Source: Chitinophagales bacterium
GTDB lineage: Bacteria > Bacteroidota > Bacteroidia > Chitinophagales > CAIODY01
DNA: 64,000 nt
Reading direction: 5' to 3'
Assembly: GCA_947449695.1 (NCBI GenBank)
Contig: CANFST010000013.1
Location: 1 to 64,000, forward strand
The translations under genes and the position numbers were made by a program. Below, piece by piece: positions 51,496 to 60,699 of the stretch; position 1 is the stretch's first letter; the number at the start of each line of letters is the position of its first letter. Under the pieces are notes generated by a model. That model was not told the origin of the DNA, made no database searches, and saw only the letters and a program-made list of their open reading frames with translations.

Positions 51496-53384
51496 AAAAA
51501 ATATTTTTTTTAGGGTTAGTATCATGTTTTTTTACTTCATGTTTCGCTCAATACGACAAAACAAGAGTGAGCAAAAAGGCTCATAATGCTTTTGCCGAAG
51601 CCAATGTAGCTATGCAGATGGGTGATGCGGAATCTGCTACTAAAATGTTGAAAAAAGCAATAGAGATTGAACCTGATTATTGCGATGCTTTAATTTTACT
51701 AGGAGATATTTATCATCATAACCATGAGAATAATAAAGCAATTGAGTTATATCAGAAAGCCATATTAATTGATTCAGTTTATAGTTGCAAAAAATATAAA
51801 ACGCTTGGCGATATTTACTTAGAACAAGGCAATGAAGCAAATGCGGAAAAATATTTAGAAAAATATTTATCATTCCCCAAATTATCTCCACCCGATAAGG
51901 CAGCAGCAGAGCATGATTTAGCCGAAATGAAGTTTGTGAAAGAAGCAAAAGCGCATCCTGTTCCGTTTGAGCCACATAAAATGAGTAATGCAATTAACAG
52001 CGAATTTGATGAATATTATCCGAGCATGAGTACCGATGGAAACACATTAATTTTTACCCGTAGAATCGGTAGAGATGAGGACTTTTACATCAGCAAAAAA
52101 ATAAATGGTGAGTGGCAAAAAGCTCAACGCATGCCACCACCATTAAATTCTGATTATAACGAAGGCGCTTTGAGTGTTACCCCCGATAATGGTTTTGTGT
52201 TTTTTACCCGTGATTGCAATCAAACTGGCTTTGGTGGTTTTGATATTTATATCAGTAAAAAATCAGGCGACAAATATTTAACACCTAACAATTTGGGTGA
52301 AGTGATTAATTCAGGTTCAAAGGAATCACAACCTTCGTTTTCTTCAGATGGAAAAACATTATATTTTATGACTGTTCGAAAAGATGGTTTTGGTGGCTGC
52401 GATTTGTATTCATCAGTATTAACTGATAAAGGATGGACGACTCCAAAAAATTTAGGAACACATATTAATACTGCATCTAACGAACAATTTCCATTTATTC
52501 ATCCCGATAATCAGACTTTTTATTTTGTATCGAATGGTAAGCCAGGTATGGGCTTGGGTGATATATTTTACTCAAGAAGAAAACCCGATGGCTCATGGGG
52601 CGAAGCCATCAACATTGGCTATCCTATTAATACTGAAGATGACGAAAGAGGCATATTTGTAACCGCAGATGGTAAAAAAGCAATCATCTCTCGTGCTGAA
52701 AAGGGTAGTAAAAATTTTGATTTGTATGAGTTTGATTTGTACGAAGGTGCACAACCTAATCAGGTTACTTATTTGAAAGGAGTAATCACTGATGCTAAAA
52801 CTAAAAAACCTGTTGGTGCTATATTTCAACTAATTGATTTAAGCAACGGAAATGTAATTACAGAAAGCAACAGCGATGAAACTGATGGCTCGTTTTTAGT
52901 GTGTATACCTAAAGGAAAAGATTATGCTTTAAATGTTACAAATGACAATTATTTATTTTACTCTGATAATTTTTCGTTAAAAGAAAAGACAGATGCTGAG
53001 CCTTATTTGAAAGATGTTGCATTGATGCCAATTGAAGTGGGTAAAAGTGTGATACTGAAAAATATATTTTTTGCCAGTAACAAATTCGATTTACAAACAG
53101 AATCAAAAGCGGAGTTAGAAAAATTATTAGCGTTTTTATCCCAAAACAAAAATGTTAAAATTTCTATTGATGGACACACCGATAATTCAGGTAGCTCGAA
53201 ACACAATTTAGAGCTTTCAGAAAACAGAGCAAAAGCCGTTTACGATTATTTAGTAAGCAAAGGAATAGATGCAAATCGCTTATCTTATAAAGGTTTTGGC
53301 GAAACAAAACCTATTGCCGATAATACCACTGATGAAGGCAAACAACAAAACCGTAGAACTGAAATTACGATTACTGGTAAGTAA
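51492..53384 (+). CDS. PorE-like envelope protein: TPR, PD40 propeller, CRD, OmpA domain
   Basis: 630 residues. Signal peptide ending TSCFAQ (a lipoprotein cut at the Cys in FFTSC is possible). TPR region about 30-135 (AKMLKKAIEIEPDY-like repeats), PD40/WD40-like propeller about 155-430 with YPSMSTDGNTLIFTRR, QPSFSSDGKTLYFMT and FPFIHPDNQTFYFVSNG blades, CarboxypepD-like domain about 433-515 (YLKGVITDAKTKKPVGAIFQ), and OmpA C-terminal domain about 520-630 (FASNKFDL, ISIDGHTDNSGSSKHNLELS). This domain order is that of PorE, which ties the T9SS to peptidoglycan. Similar proteins also occur outside T9SS, so the identity is tentative. Confidence 0.8.
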   Translation: MKKIFFLGLVSCFFTSCFAQYDKTRVSKKAHNAFAEANVAMQMGDAESATKMLKKAIEIEPDYCDALILLGDIYHHNHENNKAIELYQKAILIDSVYSCKKYKTLGDIYLEQGNEANAEKYLEKYLSFPKLSPPDKAAAEHDLAEMKFVKEAKAHPVPFEPHKMSNAINSEFDEYYPSMSTDGNTLIFTRRIGRDEDFYISKKINGEWQKAQRMPPPLNSDYNEGALSVTPDNGFVFFTRDCNQTGFGGFDIYISKKSGDKYLTPNNLGEVINSGSKESQPSFSSDGKTLYFMTVRKDGFGGCDLYSSVLTDKGWTTPKNLGTHINTASNEQFPFIHPDNQTFYFVSNGKPGMGLGDIFYSRRKPDGSWGEAINIGYPINTEDDERGIFVTADGKKAIISRAEKGSKNFDLYEFDLYEGAQPNQVTYLKGVITDAKTKKPVGAIFQLIDLSNGNVITESNSDETDGSFLVCIPKGKDYALNVTNDNYLFYSDNFSLKEKTDAEPYLKDVALMPIEVGKSVILKNIFFASNKFDLQTESKAELEKLLAFLSQNKNVKISIDGHTDNSGSSKHNLELSENRAKAVYDYLVSKGIDANRLSYKGFGETKPIADNTTDEGKQQNRRTEITITGK

Positions 53385-53436
53385 AGTTTATTTTAATCTT
53401 TAATATTAATAGGTACTAGAAAGTATTATGAAACAA

Positions 53437-53475
53437 AAAAGTCCCGAAGCATCAACTGCTTAGGGACTTTTCTTT
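53437..53475. terminator. Bidirectional terminator between convergent genes
   Basis: Arms 53437-53451 and 53457-53471 (AAAAGTCCCGAAGCA against TGCTTAGGGACTTTT) pair with one mismatch around a 5-base loop, with T-rich tails on both strands. It separates the OmpA-type gene from the RND pump gene. Confidence 0.85.
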
Positions 53476-53483
53476 ATAAACTT

Positions 53484-56400
53484 CTATTCATCACCTTTTT
53501 CAATTTTTGCTCTCAATCTTCTGTGTTCTTGTTTCAATTTTAATTTGTAACGAATCACATACATCGAAGGTGAAACAACCAAGGTTAAGAAGGTTGCAAT
53601 CACTAATCCGTAAATGATTGTCCAAGCCAATGGCCCCCAGAACACAACGCTATCGCCACCCAACCAAATGTTTGGTTTGAAGTGAGTGAATAAGCCCGGG
53701 AAATCAATGTTTACACCAATTGCCAAAGGAATCAATCCTAAAATAGCAGCGCAAGCAGTTAATAAAACTGGTGTCATACGAGTTACACCACCTTCGATTA
53801 CACTCTCCAAAGTACGATGACCACGAGCTTTCAGCTCATCAATAAATTCAATTAAGATGATACCATTCTTCACCACAATACCTGCCAGTGCCATGATACC
53901 AACACCTGTCATTACGATTACCATTGGGTCGCCGCTTGCTGCATAACCCATGAATACGCCGATGAAACTGAATGCAATAGTGGTGAAAATGATTAATGGT
54001 TTTGATGTTGAATTGAATTGAATTACGATTACCAAGAACATCAATGCGATGGCTGCCATAAAGGCTTTGCCCAAAAATGCTCCAGTTTCTGCTTGGTCTT
54101 CTTGCTCACCAGTTTGTTTGATTTCATATCCTTCAGGCAATTTTGTCGTCTTGAATAATTCTTTCAAATCAGCATTTATTTCATTCGCATTAAATCCTTC
54201 TAACACATTACTGCCAAGGGTTACCACACGTTTTTGATTTTTACGATTAATGCCGCTGAAGTTGTTTGAAAACTCAACTGTTGCAACACTACTCAAAGGA
54301 ATTTGACGGAATTGTCCGTTTGTCATATCACGGAAAGCAATGATGATGTTCAATAAATCTTCTGGTTTGTCACGATATTTTTTATCCAATTTTACCATGA
54401 TTGGAATTTCATCATCCGCATCACGATACTTAGCGTAATCACGATTTCCATTCAATACCTGATACAATGCACCAGCAATTTGCCCAACACTCAAACCCTC
54501 ACGTTGTGCTTTATTTACATCTACTTTCACTTTCAATTCGGGTTTGTTCAACACCAAATCACTTTTCAATTCTTCAATTCCTTTGATGCCGCTATTGTTC
54601 ACCAAGTTTTTTACACGAGCGGAAATAGCAACCAACGAATCAAAATCATCACCCGAAACTTCGATGTTTACAGGCTTTCCAGTCGGTGGTCCGCCATGTT
54701 CTTTATCTACAATTACTTTTACACCTGGCAAACCTTTTACATTATTTCTAATCGCAGTTAAAATTTGAGCAGTTGGTGCACCATGTCTGTCTTCTGCTGA
54801 TTTGAATGCAATGGTGATTTTTGATTTGTGTGATTGCGGCGTTCTGTCTGGGTTTTGAGGGTCACCAGCACCGATTGCCACATTTGAAATTACACTTTCA
54901 ACCAACGGATTTTTTTCTCCAATCACATCGTAAACTTTTTTCTCTAAAATTTTTGTAACTGAATCAGTAGCTGCAACGTCAGTCCCGATAGGCATTTCAG
55001 CATATACATACACAAAGTTAGGGTCGCCATCAGGGAAGAATAAAACTTTTGGTTTACGCATTCCTAATAAAACAATACTCAACACTAAAAAGAAAATTGT
55101 ACCTGTTAAAACTTTTCCTGGATGGTGTACTGCCCATGTAACCAAGCGGCGATAAGCATTTCGTAAACGTGGTAAAAACTTTTCTTGGAAACTATGAATC
55201 ATTGGATTCAAAACATAATGCATCAATAGCAATAACAAGATGATGAAGAACATGAAATTTGCTAAGCCCAACATCGTGTAATTTTTATTCGCAAAAAATC
55301 CTAACAAGAATAAAACACCCACAATACCCAAGAAAATAAAGGCTTTGCGGTATTTGCCCACACTTTCTTGCTTGTATTCATGGTCACGTTTCATAAACGA
55401 AACTGCAAAAACCGGATTGATAACAAACGCTACTAATAACGATGCAAACAAGGTTATAATCAAGGTCATTGGTAAGAAATACATGAATCTACCAACGATG
55501 CCTGGCCAAAATAATAATGGGAAAAATGGTGCAACGTTTACCAATGTGCCTGTGAGCACCGGCCAGAAAACCTCACCAGCAGCTTCTTTCACGGCTTCCA
55601 TGATGGTCATGTCTTTGTGCTTGTTGAAAATTCGATGTGAATTTTCTATCACCACAATTGCATCATCCACCACAATTCCTAATGCTAATAAGAATGCAAA
55701 CAATACAATAACATTCAACGAAAATCCTAAACCCGGTAAAAATAAAAATGCTAACACCGAACTCAATGGCACTGAAAGCCCCACGTAGAAGGCATTTTCA
55801 ACACCCATGAAAAACATCAATACTAATGTTACAAACAAAAATCCAAGAATAACAGTGTTAATCAAGTCATTCAATTGCGCTTGCGTTTGCACACTCAAGT
55901 CAGCAGTGTAAGTAACCGTAAGGTCTTTAGGGAATTTATTTTTTTGAAAATCAGCAACTGATGCTTTGATTTTTTCAGCAGCGTTAATCAAATTTTCGCC
56001 GCTGCGTTTTATCACATTCAAAGTGATAACTGGCTTGTGGTCTAATCGAGCATAGCTTTCTCTGTCTTTATATCCATCTTCCACATCAGCAATATCACCC
56101 AAGCGAACCACATTGCCTTGTCCACCTTTGAAAGTCATGTTACGAATATCTTCCACAGTCTTAAACTCACCACTAATACGAAGTGTACGGCGTAATTCTT
56201 TTACATTAATATCACCACCACTCACACTCATGTTGTTGTATTTCAACTGATTTTCAATATCAGTCAAACTCACGTAAGCCGCTTGGCTCTTATATAAATC
56301 AACATTCACTTTCACTTCTCTATCCAATGCACCAATGATATCGCAACGAGTAATTTCTTTGTTCGTTTCAATTTTATCTTTTAAATCATCAGCAAATTTT

Positions 56401-56873
56401 TTCAGTTTGGTGGCATCATAATTCCCACTCAAATTAATATTCATACACGGAAACTCACTGAAATCAACCTCTTGCACCACTTGATTTTTTTGAGCATCAG
56501 CAGGAATATCTACTTTCGCTTTATCAACGGCATCTTTAATTCTTTGCTTCGCTTCTGCCACTTCAATACCAGTATTGAATTCAACCGTAATCAACGAAAT
56601 ACTTTCTTGTGATGATGAAGTAACTTTTTTTACACCACTCACCGATTTTATTTTTTTCTCCAACTGCTTCGTTACTGTATTTTCAATATCAGTTGGCGAA
56701 GCACCCGGATAAATTGTGCTCACAAACACAGTAGGAATAACGATATCAGGGAATCGCTCTTTCGGCAAACCGATATACGTCATCACACCTGCAATGCTCA
56801 ACAGAATCGTCATTACATAAACTGCCGTTCTGTTTTTAATACTCCAATTGGTTATAGGAAAACCACCTTTCAT
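53484..56873 (-). CDS. RND efflux pump, inner-membrane permease (AcrB/HAE-type)
   Basis: 1129 residues from ATG 56873. An open frame extends 26 codons upstream, but it overlaps the previous gene and reads MRLLPFQAKQ without the conserved start, whereas MKGGFPITNWSIKNRTAVYV is the family N-terminus. Twelve membrane helices and two large periplasmic loops fit the length. The TM4-type motif GIVVDDAIVVIENSHRIFN carries the paired Asp residues of the proton relay. Also seen are YPGASPTDIENTV and the late NGIILIEFIDELKARG. It would pump toxic compounds or other amphiphiles together with the MFP and TolC proteins of the same operon. Confidence 0.93.
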   Translation of the reverse strand: MKGGFPITNWSIKNRTAVYVMTILLSIAGVMTYIGLPKERFPDIVIPTVFVSTIYPGASPTDIENTVTKQLEKKIKSVSGVKKVTSSSQESISLITVEFNTGIEVAEAKQRIKDAVDKAKVDIPADAQKNQVVQEVDFSEFPCMNINLSGNYDATKLKKFADDLKDKIETNKEITRCDIIGALDREVKVNVDLYKSQAAYVSLTDIENQLKYNNMSVSGGDINVKELRRTLRISGEFKTVEDIRNMTFKGGQGNVVRLGDIADVEDGYKDRESYARLDHKPVITLNVIKRSGENLINAAEKIKASVADFQKNKFPKDLTVTYTADLSVQTQAQLNDLINTVILGFLFVTLVLMFFMGVENAFYVGLSVPLSSVLAFLFLPGLGFSLNVIVLFAFLLALGIVVDDAIVVIENSHRIFNKHKDMTIMEAVKEAAGEVFWPVLTGTLVNVAPFFPLLFWPGIVGRFMYFLPMTLIITLFASLLVAFVINPVFAVSFMKRDHEYKQESVGKYRKAFIFLGIVGVLFLLGFFANKNYTMLGLANFMFFIILLLLLMHYVLNPMIHSFQEKFLPRLRNAYRRLVTWAVHHPGKVLTGTIFFLVLSIVLLGMRKPKVLFFPDGDPNFVYVYAEMPIGTDVAATDSVTKILEKKVYDVIGEKNPLVESVISNVAIGAGDPQNPDRTPQSHKSKITIAFKSAEDRHGAPTAQILTAIRNNVKGLPGVKVIVDKEHGGPPTGKPVNIEVSGDDFDSLVAISARVKNLVNNSGIKGIEELKSDLVLNKPELKVKVDVNKAQREGLSVGQIAGALYQVLNGNRDYAKYRDADDEIPIMVKLDKKYRDKPEDLLNIIIAFRDMTNGQFRQIPLSSVATVEFSNNFSGINRKNQKRVVTLGSNVLEGFNANEINADLKELFKTTKLPEGYEIKQTGEQEDQAETGAFLGKAFMAAIALMFLVIVIQFNSTSKPLIIFTTIAFSFIGVFMGYAASGDPMVIVMTGVGIMALAGIVVKNGIILIEFIDELKARGHRTLESVIEGGVTRMTPVLLTACAAILGLIPLAIGVNIDFPGLFTHFKPNIWLGGDSVVFWGPLAWTIIYGLVIATFLTLVVSPSMYVIRYKLKLKQEHRRLRAKIEKGDE

Positions 56874-56901
56874 AATTGAAAAATTTATTGATTTAATGAA
56901 C

Positions 56902-57261
56902 TTAAGATTTAGTCGAACGAGCTGTTTTGCCTGAAACGGCAATAATCGCAAGCAGTTCGGCTGTTTCTTTTTTTATTTCTGTTAATCTGTCTTGTTTTAT
57001 TAATTCTAATGATTCTATCAACTCAATCCAAAATAAAGTTTCGTCCAATTCTTCTTCTACAATTCTTAATTTATTGATGAAATCTGCTTTCGATTTTGAA
57101 CGTGTTAACGCTCTATAATTAGCTGCAACCGATGTGGAAGAACGCATCACTTGTCTCCCAATTATTTTTCCGATTTCACTTTTCTTGATGATGGTTTCTG
57201 AAAGTTTGATTACTCTGATACAGAACACTTTTGTTCTGTCCTTCATTTCTTGTTGCGTCAT
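56902..57261 (-). CDS. Four-helix bundle protein of the 23S rRNA intervening-sequence type
   Basis: 119 residues. MTQQEMKDRTKVFCIRVIKL, QVMRSSTSVAANYRALTRSK and KADFINKLRIVEEELDETLFWIEL (read in two pieces) are the conserved helices of the S23/IVP four-helix bundle family (TIGR02436-like). These proteins were first found in intervening sequences of 23S rRNA genes and are widespread alone; they form homopentamers in known structures, with unknown function. Here the gene sits between the MFP and RND genes of an efflux operon, 71 bases from the former's end and 28 from the latter's start, all on one strand. It is probably an insertion or an acquired accessory. Confidence 0.88.
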   Translation of the reverse strand: MTQQEMKDRTKVFCIRVIKLSETIIKKSEIGKIIGRQVMRSSTSVAANYRALTRSKSKADFINKLRIVEEELDETLFWIELIESLELIKQDRLTEIKKETAELLAIIAVSGKTARSTKS

Positions 57262-57332
57262 GATGATGTATTGATTAAAAGATGCTTAGATTTCTTCGAA
57301 ATCTTATAATCTTGAAATTTAAAAATCTTCAA

Positions 57333-58448
57333 TTACAATTTAACCTCTTGCCCATCAATCAAATCTTGATAGCCCGATGTAATCATTTCATCACCTTCTT
57401 TCAATCCATCAGTGATGATAATATTGCCATTGTATGAATCACCTGTTTTTACAATAGCACGTTTTGCAATAATTTTATTTCCGCTGTGTTCAGCCACCAT
57501 AACGAATTTTCCGTCTTCGCTCGTTTGAATTAAATTTTGATTAATCACCACAGCCTTATTAATTGTAGCGTCATTAATTTTTAAATTCGTAACCATATTT
57601 GGTTTCAATTGCGAACAACCAGCCATCAAAACTTCTACATTAAATGTTCGAGTAATTGGGTCAACAACGCTACCAGCGTAGGTTAGAGAAGATGAAATTG
57701 GATTTGCATTGTCGTCAGGCAATTCAATCATCACTTTATTTCCACGATGAACTTTGTTGATGAATGCATCAGCCAATTTTGCTTTTACTTTCATTTTGCA
57801 GGTATTCACCACTCTGATTCCACTAAAACCCATCGCAGCCATTTCACCTACTTTCACTTTCACCTCATCAACCACACCATCGAAAGGTGCAACAATTTTG
57901 GTGTTCGAGATTTGTGATTGCAACGAAGCAATATTTTTTTCCAAACTTTCCTTTTGAGTTTTTGCTTGTAAGAATTGAAACTCTGTTCCAATTTTTTGAT
58001 TCCACAAATTTTGTTGACGCTCAAAAGCAGTTGTAGCCAAACTCAAATTTGCCTGCAAACCACTCAATTGATTTTGCAATGGCGAAGCATCAGCATCTGC
58101 CAACACCTGACCAGCCTTCACATTGTCGCCTGCTTTCACGTAAATATTGCTTACTGCAAAACCAGGTTGTTTTGGTCCAACCAACACGTTATCATCACTT
58201 TCAACAGTGCCTTGCACTTCGATGAAATGATTAAATGCAGAAGTTTCAACTTTAGTTAAAGAAACCAATTTCGATTGCGATGAATCAGTTTTTCCATCAC
58301 CCAATTGCGCTTCTAAAGTTTTAATTTTTTCGCCCAGCGATTTGTATTCTGTTTTCAGTTTTTCCAATTCAGCTTTTTTGTCGTTGCCTTGCTTAGCACC
58401 GCAAGCAGCCAACATTACAGCCATTCCGAGGATAATTATTCTTTTCAT
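57333..58448 (-). CDS. Membrane fusion (periplasmic adaptor) lipoprotein of the RND pump
   Basis: 371 residues. Lipoprotein signal MKRIIILGMAVMLAACG with lipobox LAAC at about 16. An alpha-helical coiled-coil (about 25-50, KKAELEKLKTEYKSLGEKIK) precedes the usual lipoyl/beta-barrel HlyD-type fold: VQGTVESDDNVLVGPKQPGF, AGDNVKAGQVLADADASPLQ, VAPFDGVVDEVKVKVGEMA and the closing TSGYQDLIDGQEVKL. It joins the RND permease to the TolC channel. Four-gene efflux layout and same-strand position support this. Confidence 0.9.
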   Translation of the reverse strand: MKRIIILGMAVMLAACGAKQGNDKKAELEKLKTEYKSLGEKIKTLEAQLGDGKTDSSQSKLVSLTKVETSAFNHFIEVQGTVESDDNVLVGPKQPGFAVSNIYVKAGDNVKAGQVLADADASPLQNQLSGLQANLSLATTAFERQQNLWNQKIGTEFQFLQAKTQKESLEKNIASLQSQISNTKIVAPFDGVVDEVKVKVGEMAAMGFSGIRVVNTCKMKVKAKLADAFINKVHRGNKVMIELPDDNANPISSSLTYAGSVVDPITRTFNVEVLMAGCSQLKPNMVTNLKINDATINKAVVINQNLIQTSEDGKFVMVAEHSGNKIIAKRAIVKTGDSYNGNIIITDGLKEGDEMITSGYQDLIDGQEVKL

Positions 58449-58554
58449 TTTTTATTGATTGATGTTTTATGATTTTAAAATTTGAAGATTAAAAGATTAA
58501 AAGATGTCGCAAAAAATGTTTGATGCTAAATCATTAAATCTTAAAATCAAAATA

Positions 58555-59898
58555 TCATTTAATTAAATTTCCTGTTGCTTTTTCAAAATTTACTTTAGCT
58601 ATGTAAGCATCATACAAAGCGCTGAAATAGTTGGTCTGAGCTTCTTTCAAAGATGTTTCTGCATTCAACACTTCTAAATTTGAACCCACACCTTGCTGAT
58701 ATTTTATTTTCGTTACACGAACAACTTCATCAGCTAAATCCATTGTTTTTTTATTTGACTCAATAGTAAGCAATGCATTTTTCATTGTAACTTTTGCATT
58801 ACTCAAATCCAATTGCAATGCATTTTTTAGGTTAGCAATGTCATTTTCATTTTTCACAATTTCCAATCTAGTATATGCTTTTCTGCTTTTGTTTTGCATT
58901 CCATCCCAAAAAGTTACATTCATTTGCAAACCCCACAAACCGCTATTATAGTAGTTTGCATTTGAATTGAACATGTCAAATTTTTCTCCGTAGTGATTAG
59001 TATTGTATTGAGCAAATGCTGCCAAATTTGGTAAACAACCCAATTGATAACGTTTTAAATTCAACTTGTTTAATTCCATCTGTTTGTTGAGCAATTGAAT
59101 TTCAACACGATTGTTATATCCATTTGGCGCATCCAAATTGGAAAGAGATTTAATATCGGAGATTGCCAAAGTATCAGTTAAATCAATAGTTTGATTCACA
59201 TCATAACCCATTTGAAATTTCAACAACGATTTACCCAACTCAGCCAATTCATTGATTTTTGTTTGCTCAGTTTTCAAATTAGTCAATGCAATTTCCAAAC
59301 GTTGCACATCAATATTTTCAACGAAACCTTGCTTGTTGTATTCTTTAGTTTCGTTAAAAGTTTTTTGCAATCTGTCAATATTCGCATCTAATAACGACAA
59401 TCTTTTTTTGGTAACCAACACATTGTAATAGGCCTTTGAAACTTGTTCTGCAATATCAATTTTGCTACGTTGTGTACTATAACTCAATAATTTTGAAACT
59501 TCCATTTGTGCTTTCAATCCTAAAAAATAAGAGGCATCAGCCAACAACCAACTACCTGAAAGCCCAGCCTGTGTTGCAAATACAGAACCTACTTGAATAA
59601 CCTGTGGTCCATTTGCTGTAGGAAATACGAATGTTTGCTTGGCAAAATTATCTACAATTTGCGCCGAACCTTTTATTTGTGGCAAACCAATTCCTCTAAA
59701 CTCTTTGATTTTGTATTGAGTGATTTGCTCATCCAATTTTGCATTTTTAATGGTTGAAGAATTCTTCATCGCATAATCAACTGCTTGCTGTAAGCTAAAT
59801 GTGGATTGGGCTTGAGCCGAAATTGCAAATTGTAAATTGCAAATTGTAATTAGGAAAACTATTAGTGGTTTTAAAAATTTTGAGTTCATCAATTTCAT
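58555..59898 (-). CDS. TolC-family outer-membrane efflux channel
   Basis: 447 residues. Signal peptide with hydrophobic core IVFLITICNLQFAIS ending in AQAQ. The repeated coiled-coil helices of OEP proteins follow: FSLQQAVDYAMKNSSTIKNA near residue 35, VSKAYYNVLVTKKRLSLLDA about 145-165 and VTKIKYQQGVGSNLEVLNAE, with EAQTNYFSALYDAYIAKVNF at the end. It trimerises into the outer-membrane exit duct of the RND pump. The ATG at 59898 is followed by another at 59889, either of which is possible. Its signal-peptide DNA is a tandem octamer array (59820-59851). Confidence 0.92.
   Translation of the reverse strand: MKLMNSKFLKPLIVFLITICNLQFAISAQAQSTFSLQQAVDYAMKNSSTIKNAKLDEQITQYKIKEFRGIGLPQIKGSAQIVDNFAKQTFVFPTANGPQVIQVGSVFATQAGLSGSWLLADASYFLGLKAQMEVSKLLSYSTQRSKIDIAEQVSKAYYNVLVTKKRLSLLDANIDRLQKTFNETKEYNKQGFVENIDVQRLEIALTNLKTEQTKINELAELGKSLLKFQMGYDVNQTIDLTDTLAISDIKSLSNLDAPNGYNNRVEIQLLNKQMELNKLNLKRYQLGCLPNLAAFAQYNTNHYGEKFDMFNSNANYYNSGLWGLQMNVTFWDGMQNKSRKAYTRLEIVKNENDIANLKNALQLDLSNAKVTMKNALLTIESNKKTMDLADEVVRVTKIKYQQGVGSNLEVLNAETSLKEAQTNYFSALYDAYIAKVNFEKATGNLIK
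59820..59851 (-). repeat. AATTTGCA/AATTTACA octamer array in the TolC signal-peptide region
   Basis: Minus-strand sequence repeats (AATTTGCA)(AATTTACA)(AATTTGCA) in phase with ICNLQFAI. A related array lies at 33131-33166 in another signal peptide. Confidence 0.6.
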
Positions 59899-59951
59899 TT
59901 TTTTGATTTCATTTTGTTCTATATTGGCTAATCGGCTAATTATTGAATTGC

Positions 59952-60569
59952 CTAATTCTCCTCTATCTTTTTATACTTGTTAATCAATTTATGTCCTTTC
60001 AAAGTGCATACCCCATGCAAAAACTGGTCGAGTAAATTCACTTGTATGTATTCAATGTTGAATTTTTTAATCGGGAAAAAGTCATTGCTACAGCCCATTT
60101 CCACTTCATGCATTCTTTTGTAAGCCGTTAATTCCAAATCAATATCATCACGATACAAACCTTCTTTAATACCCCATTTCAAATTATCAGTGAGAATCTT
60201 AACAAAAAAAGTCTGCTGATGTTCTTGAAAAATTTTCATCGCTTCAGGATAATATTTTTTCATGTCGTTAAATGCCGCAGGATTCATACCTCTTATGAAT
60301 TCACACATCCGTTCGCTGGTAGTCATGATTTCATGCACTGCATCTTTCGCCTCTTTTTTCACATCCATCATTGTTTTTTGAATGATGCTGATGTGAATTT
60401 TAATTGCCTCTTTCACAATTTCATCTTTATCAGAAAAATGCTGATACAAAGTTTTTTTACTCATCCCCAACTCACGGGCAATATCGTCCATCGTGATAGA
60501 ACGTATGCCCAGCTTGTGAAAGAGCTGATACGATGAGTACAAAATTTTATGTTTGGTGTCGTCTATCAT
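59952..60569 (-). CDS. TetR/AcrR-family regulator of the efflux operon
   Basis: 205 residues. The DNA-binding domain is at the N-terminus (about 8-55): HKILYSSYQLFHKLGIRSIT, MDDIARELGMSKKTLYQHFS and DKDEIVKEAI form the classical TetR helix-turn-helix. The C-terminal ligand-binding domain is diverged, as usual. It heads the minus-strand operon tetR, tolC, MFP, IVP, RND, with tolC starting 53 bases after its stop. An inverted repeat lying between the -33 and -7 elements of its promoter (60593-60620) makes self-repression, relieved by a drug-like ligand, the simplest reading. Confidence 0.93.
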   Translation of the reverse strand: MIDDTKHKILYSSYQLFHKLGIRSITMDDIARELGMSKKTLYQHFSDKDEIVKEAIKIHISIIQKTMMDVKKEAKDAVHEIMTTSERMCEFIRGMNPAAFNDMKKYYPEAMKIFQEHQQTFFVKILTDNLKWGIKEGLYRDDIDLELTAYKRMHEVEMGCSNDFFPIKKFNIEYIQVNLLDQFLHGVCTLKGHKLINKYKKIEEN

Positions 60570-60583
60570 TTTTAAATCGGCGA

Positions 60584-60620
60584 CAAAACTATGGAAACTA
60601 TTTTTATTTACAAAGTTTCC
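60584..60620 (-). promoter_or_regulatory. tetR promoter with inverted-repeat operator
   Basis: On the minus strand TTTG (60611-60614), 19 bases, then TAGTTTTG (60584-60591) is a full-consensus promoter. GGAAACT (60593-60599) and AGTTTCC (60614-60620), separated by 14 bases, form a perfect 7-base inverted repeat placed right on the promoter. The ATG is 15 bases from the -7 element. Confidence 0.7.
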
Positions 60621-60687
60621 GAAAAGTTTTTTTTGGTGAATGGTGAATTTTGGAAAGTATGCGGCAAATTAAATTGAACGTTTTTAT

Positions 60688-60695
60688 TAGTTTTG
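60688..60695 (+). promoter_or_regulatory. -7 element at the orphan lipoprotein gene
   Basis: TAGTTTTG ends 4 bases before ATG 60700, which would make the mRNA leaderless; alternatively the real start is further in. No -33 element at normal spacing. Confidence 0.35.
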
Positions 60696-60699
60696 AGTA

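Noticed and set aside
56874-56951. Longer N-terminus for the RND pump gene
   Set aside because: The extra 26 codons overlap the upstream gene and precede the conserved MKGGFPITNW start, so they are not part of the protein.
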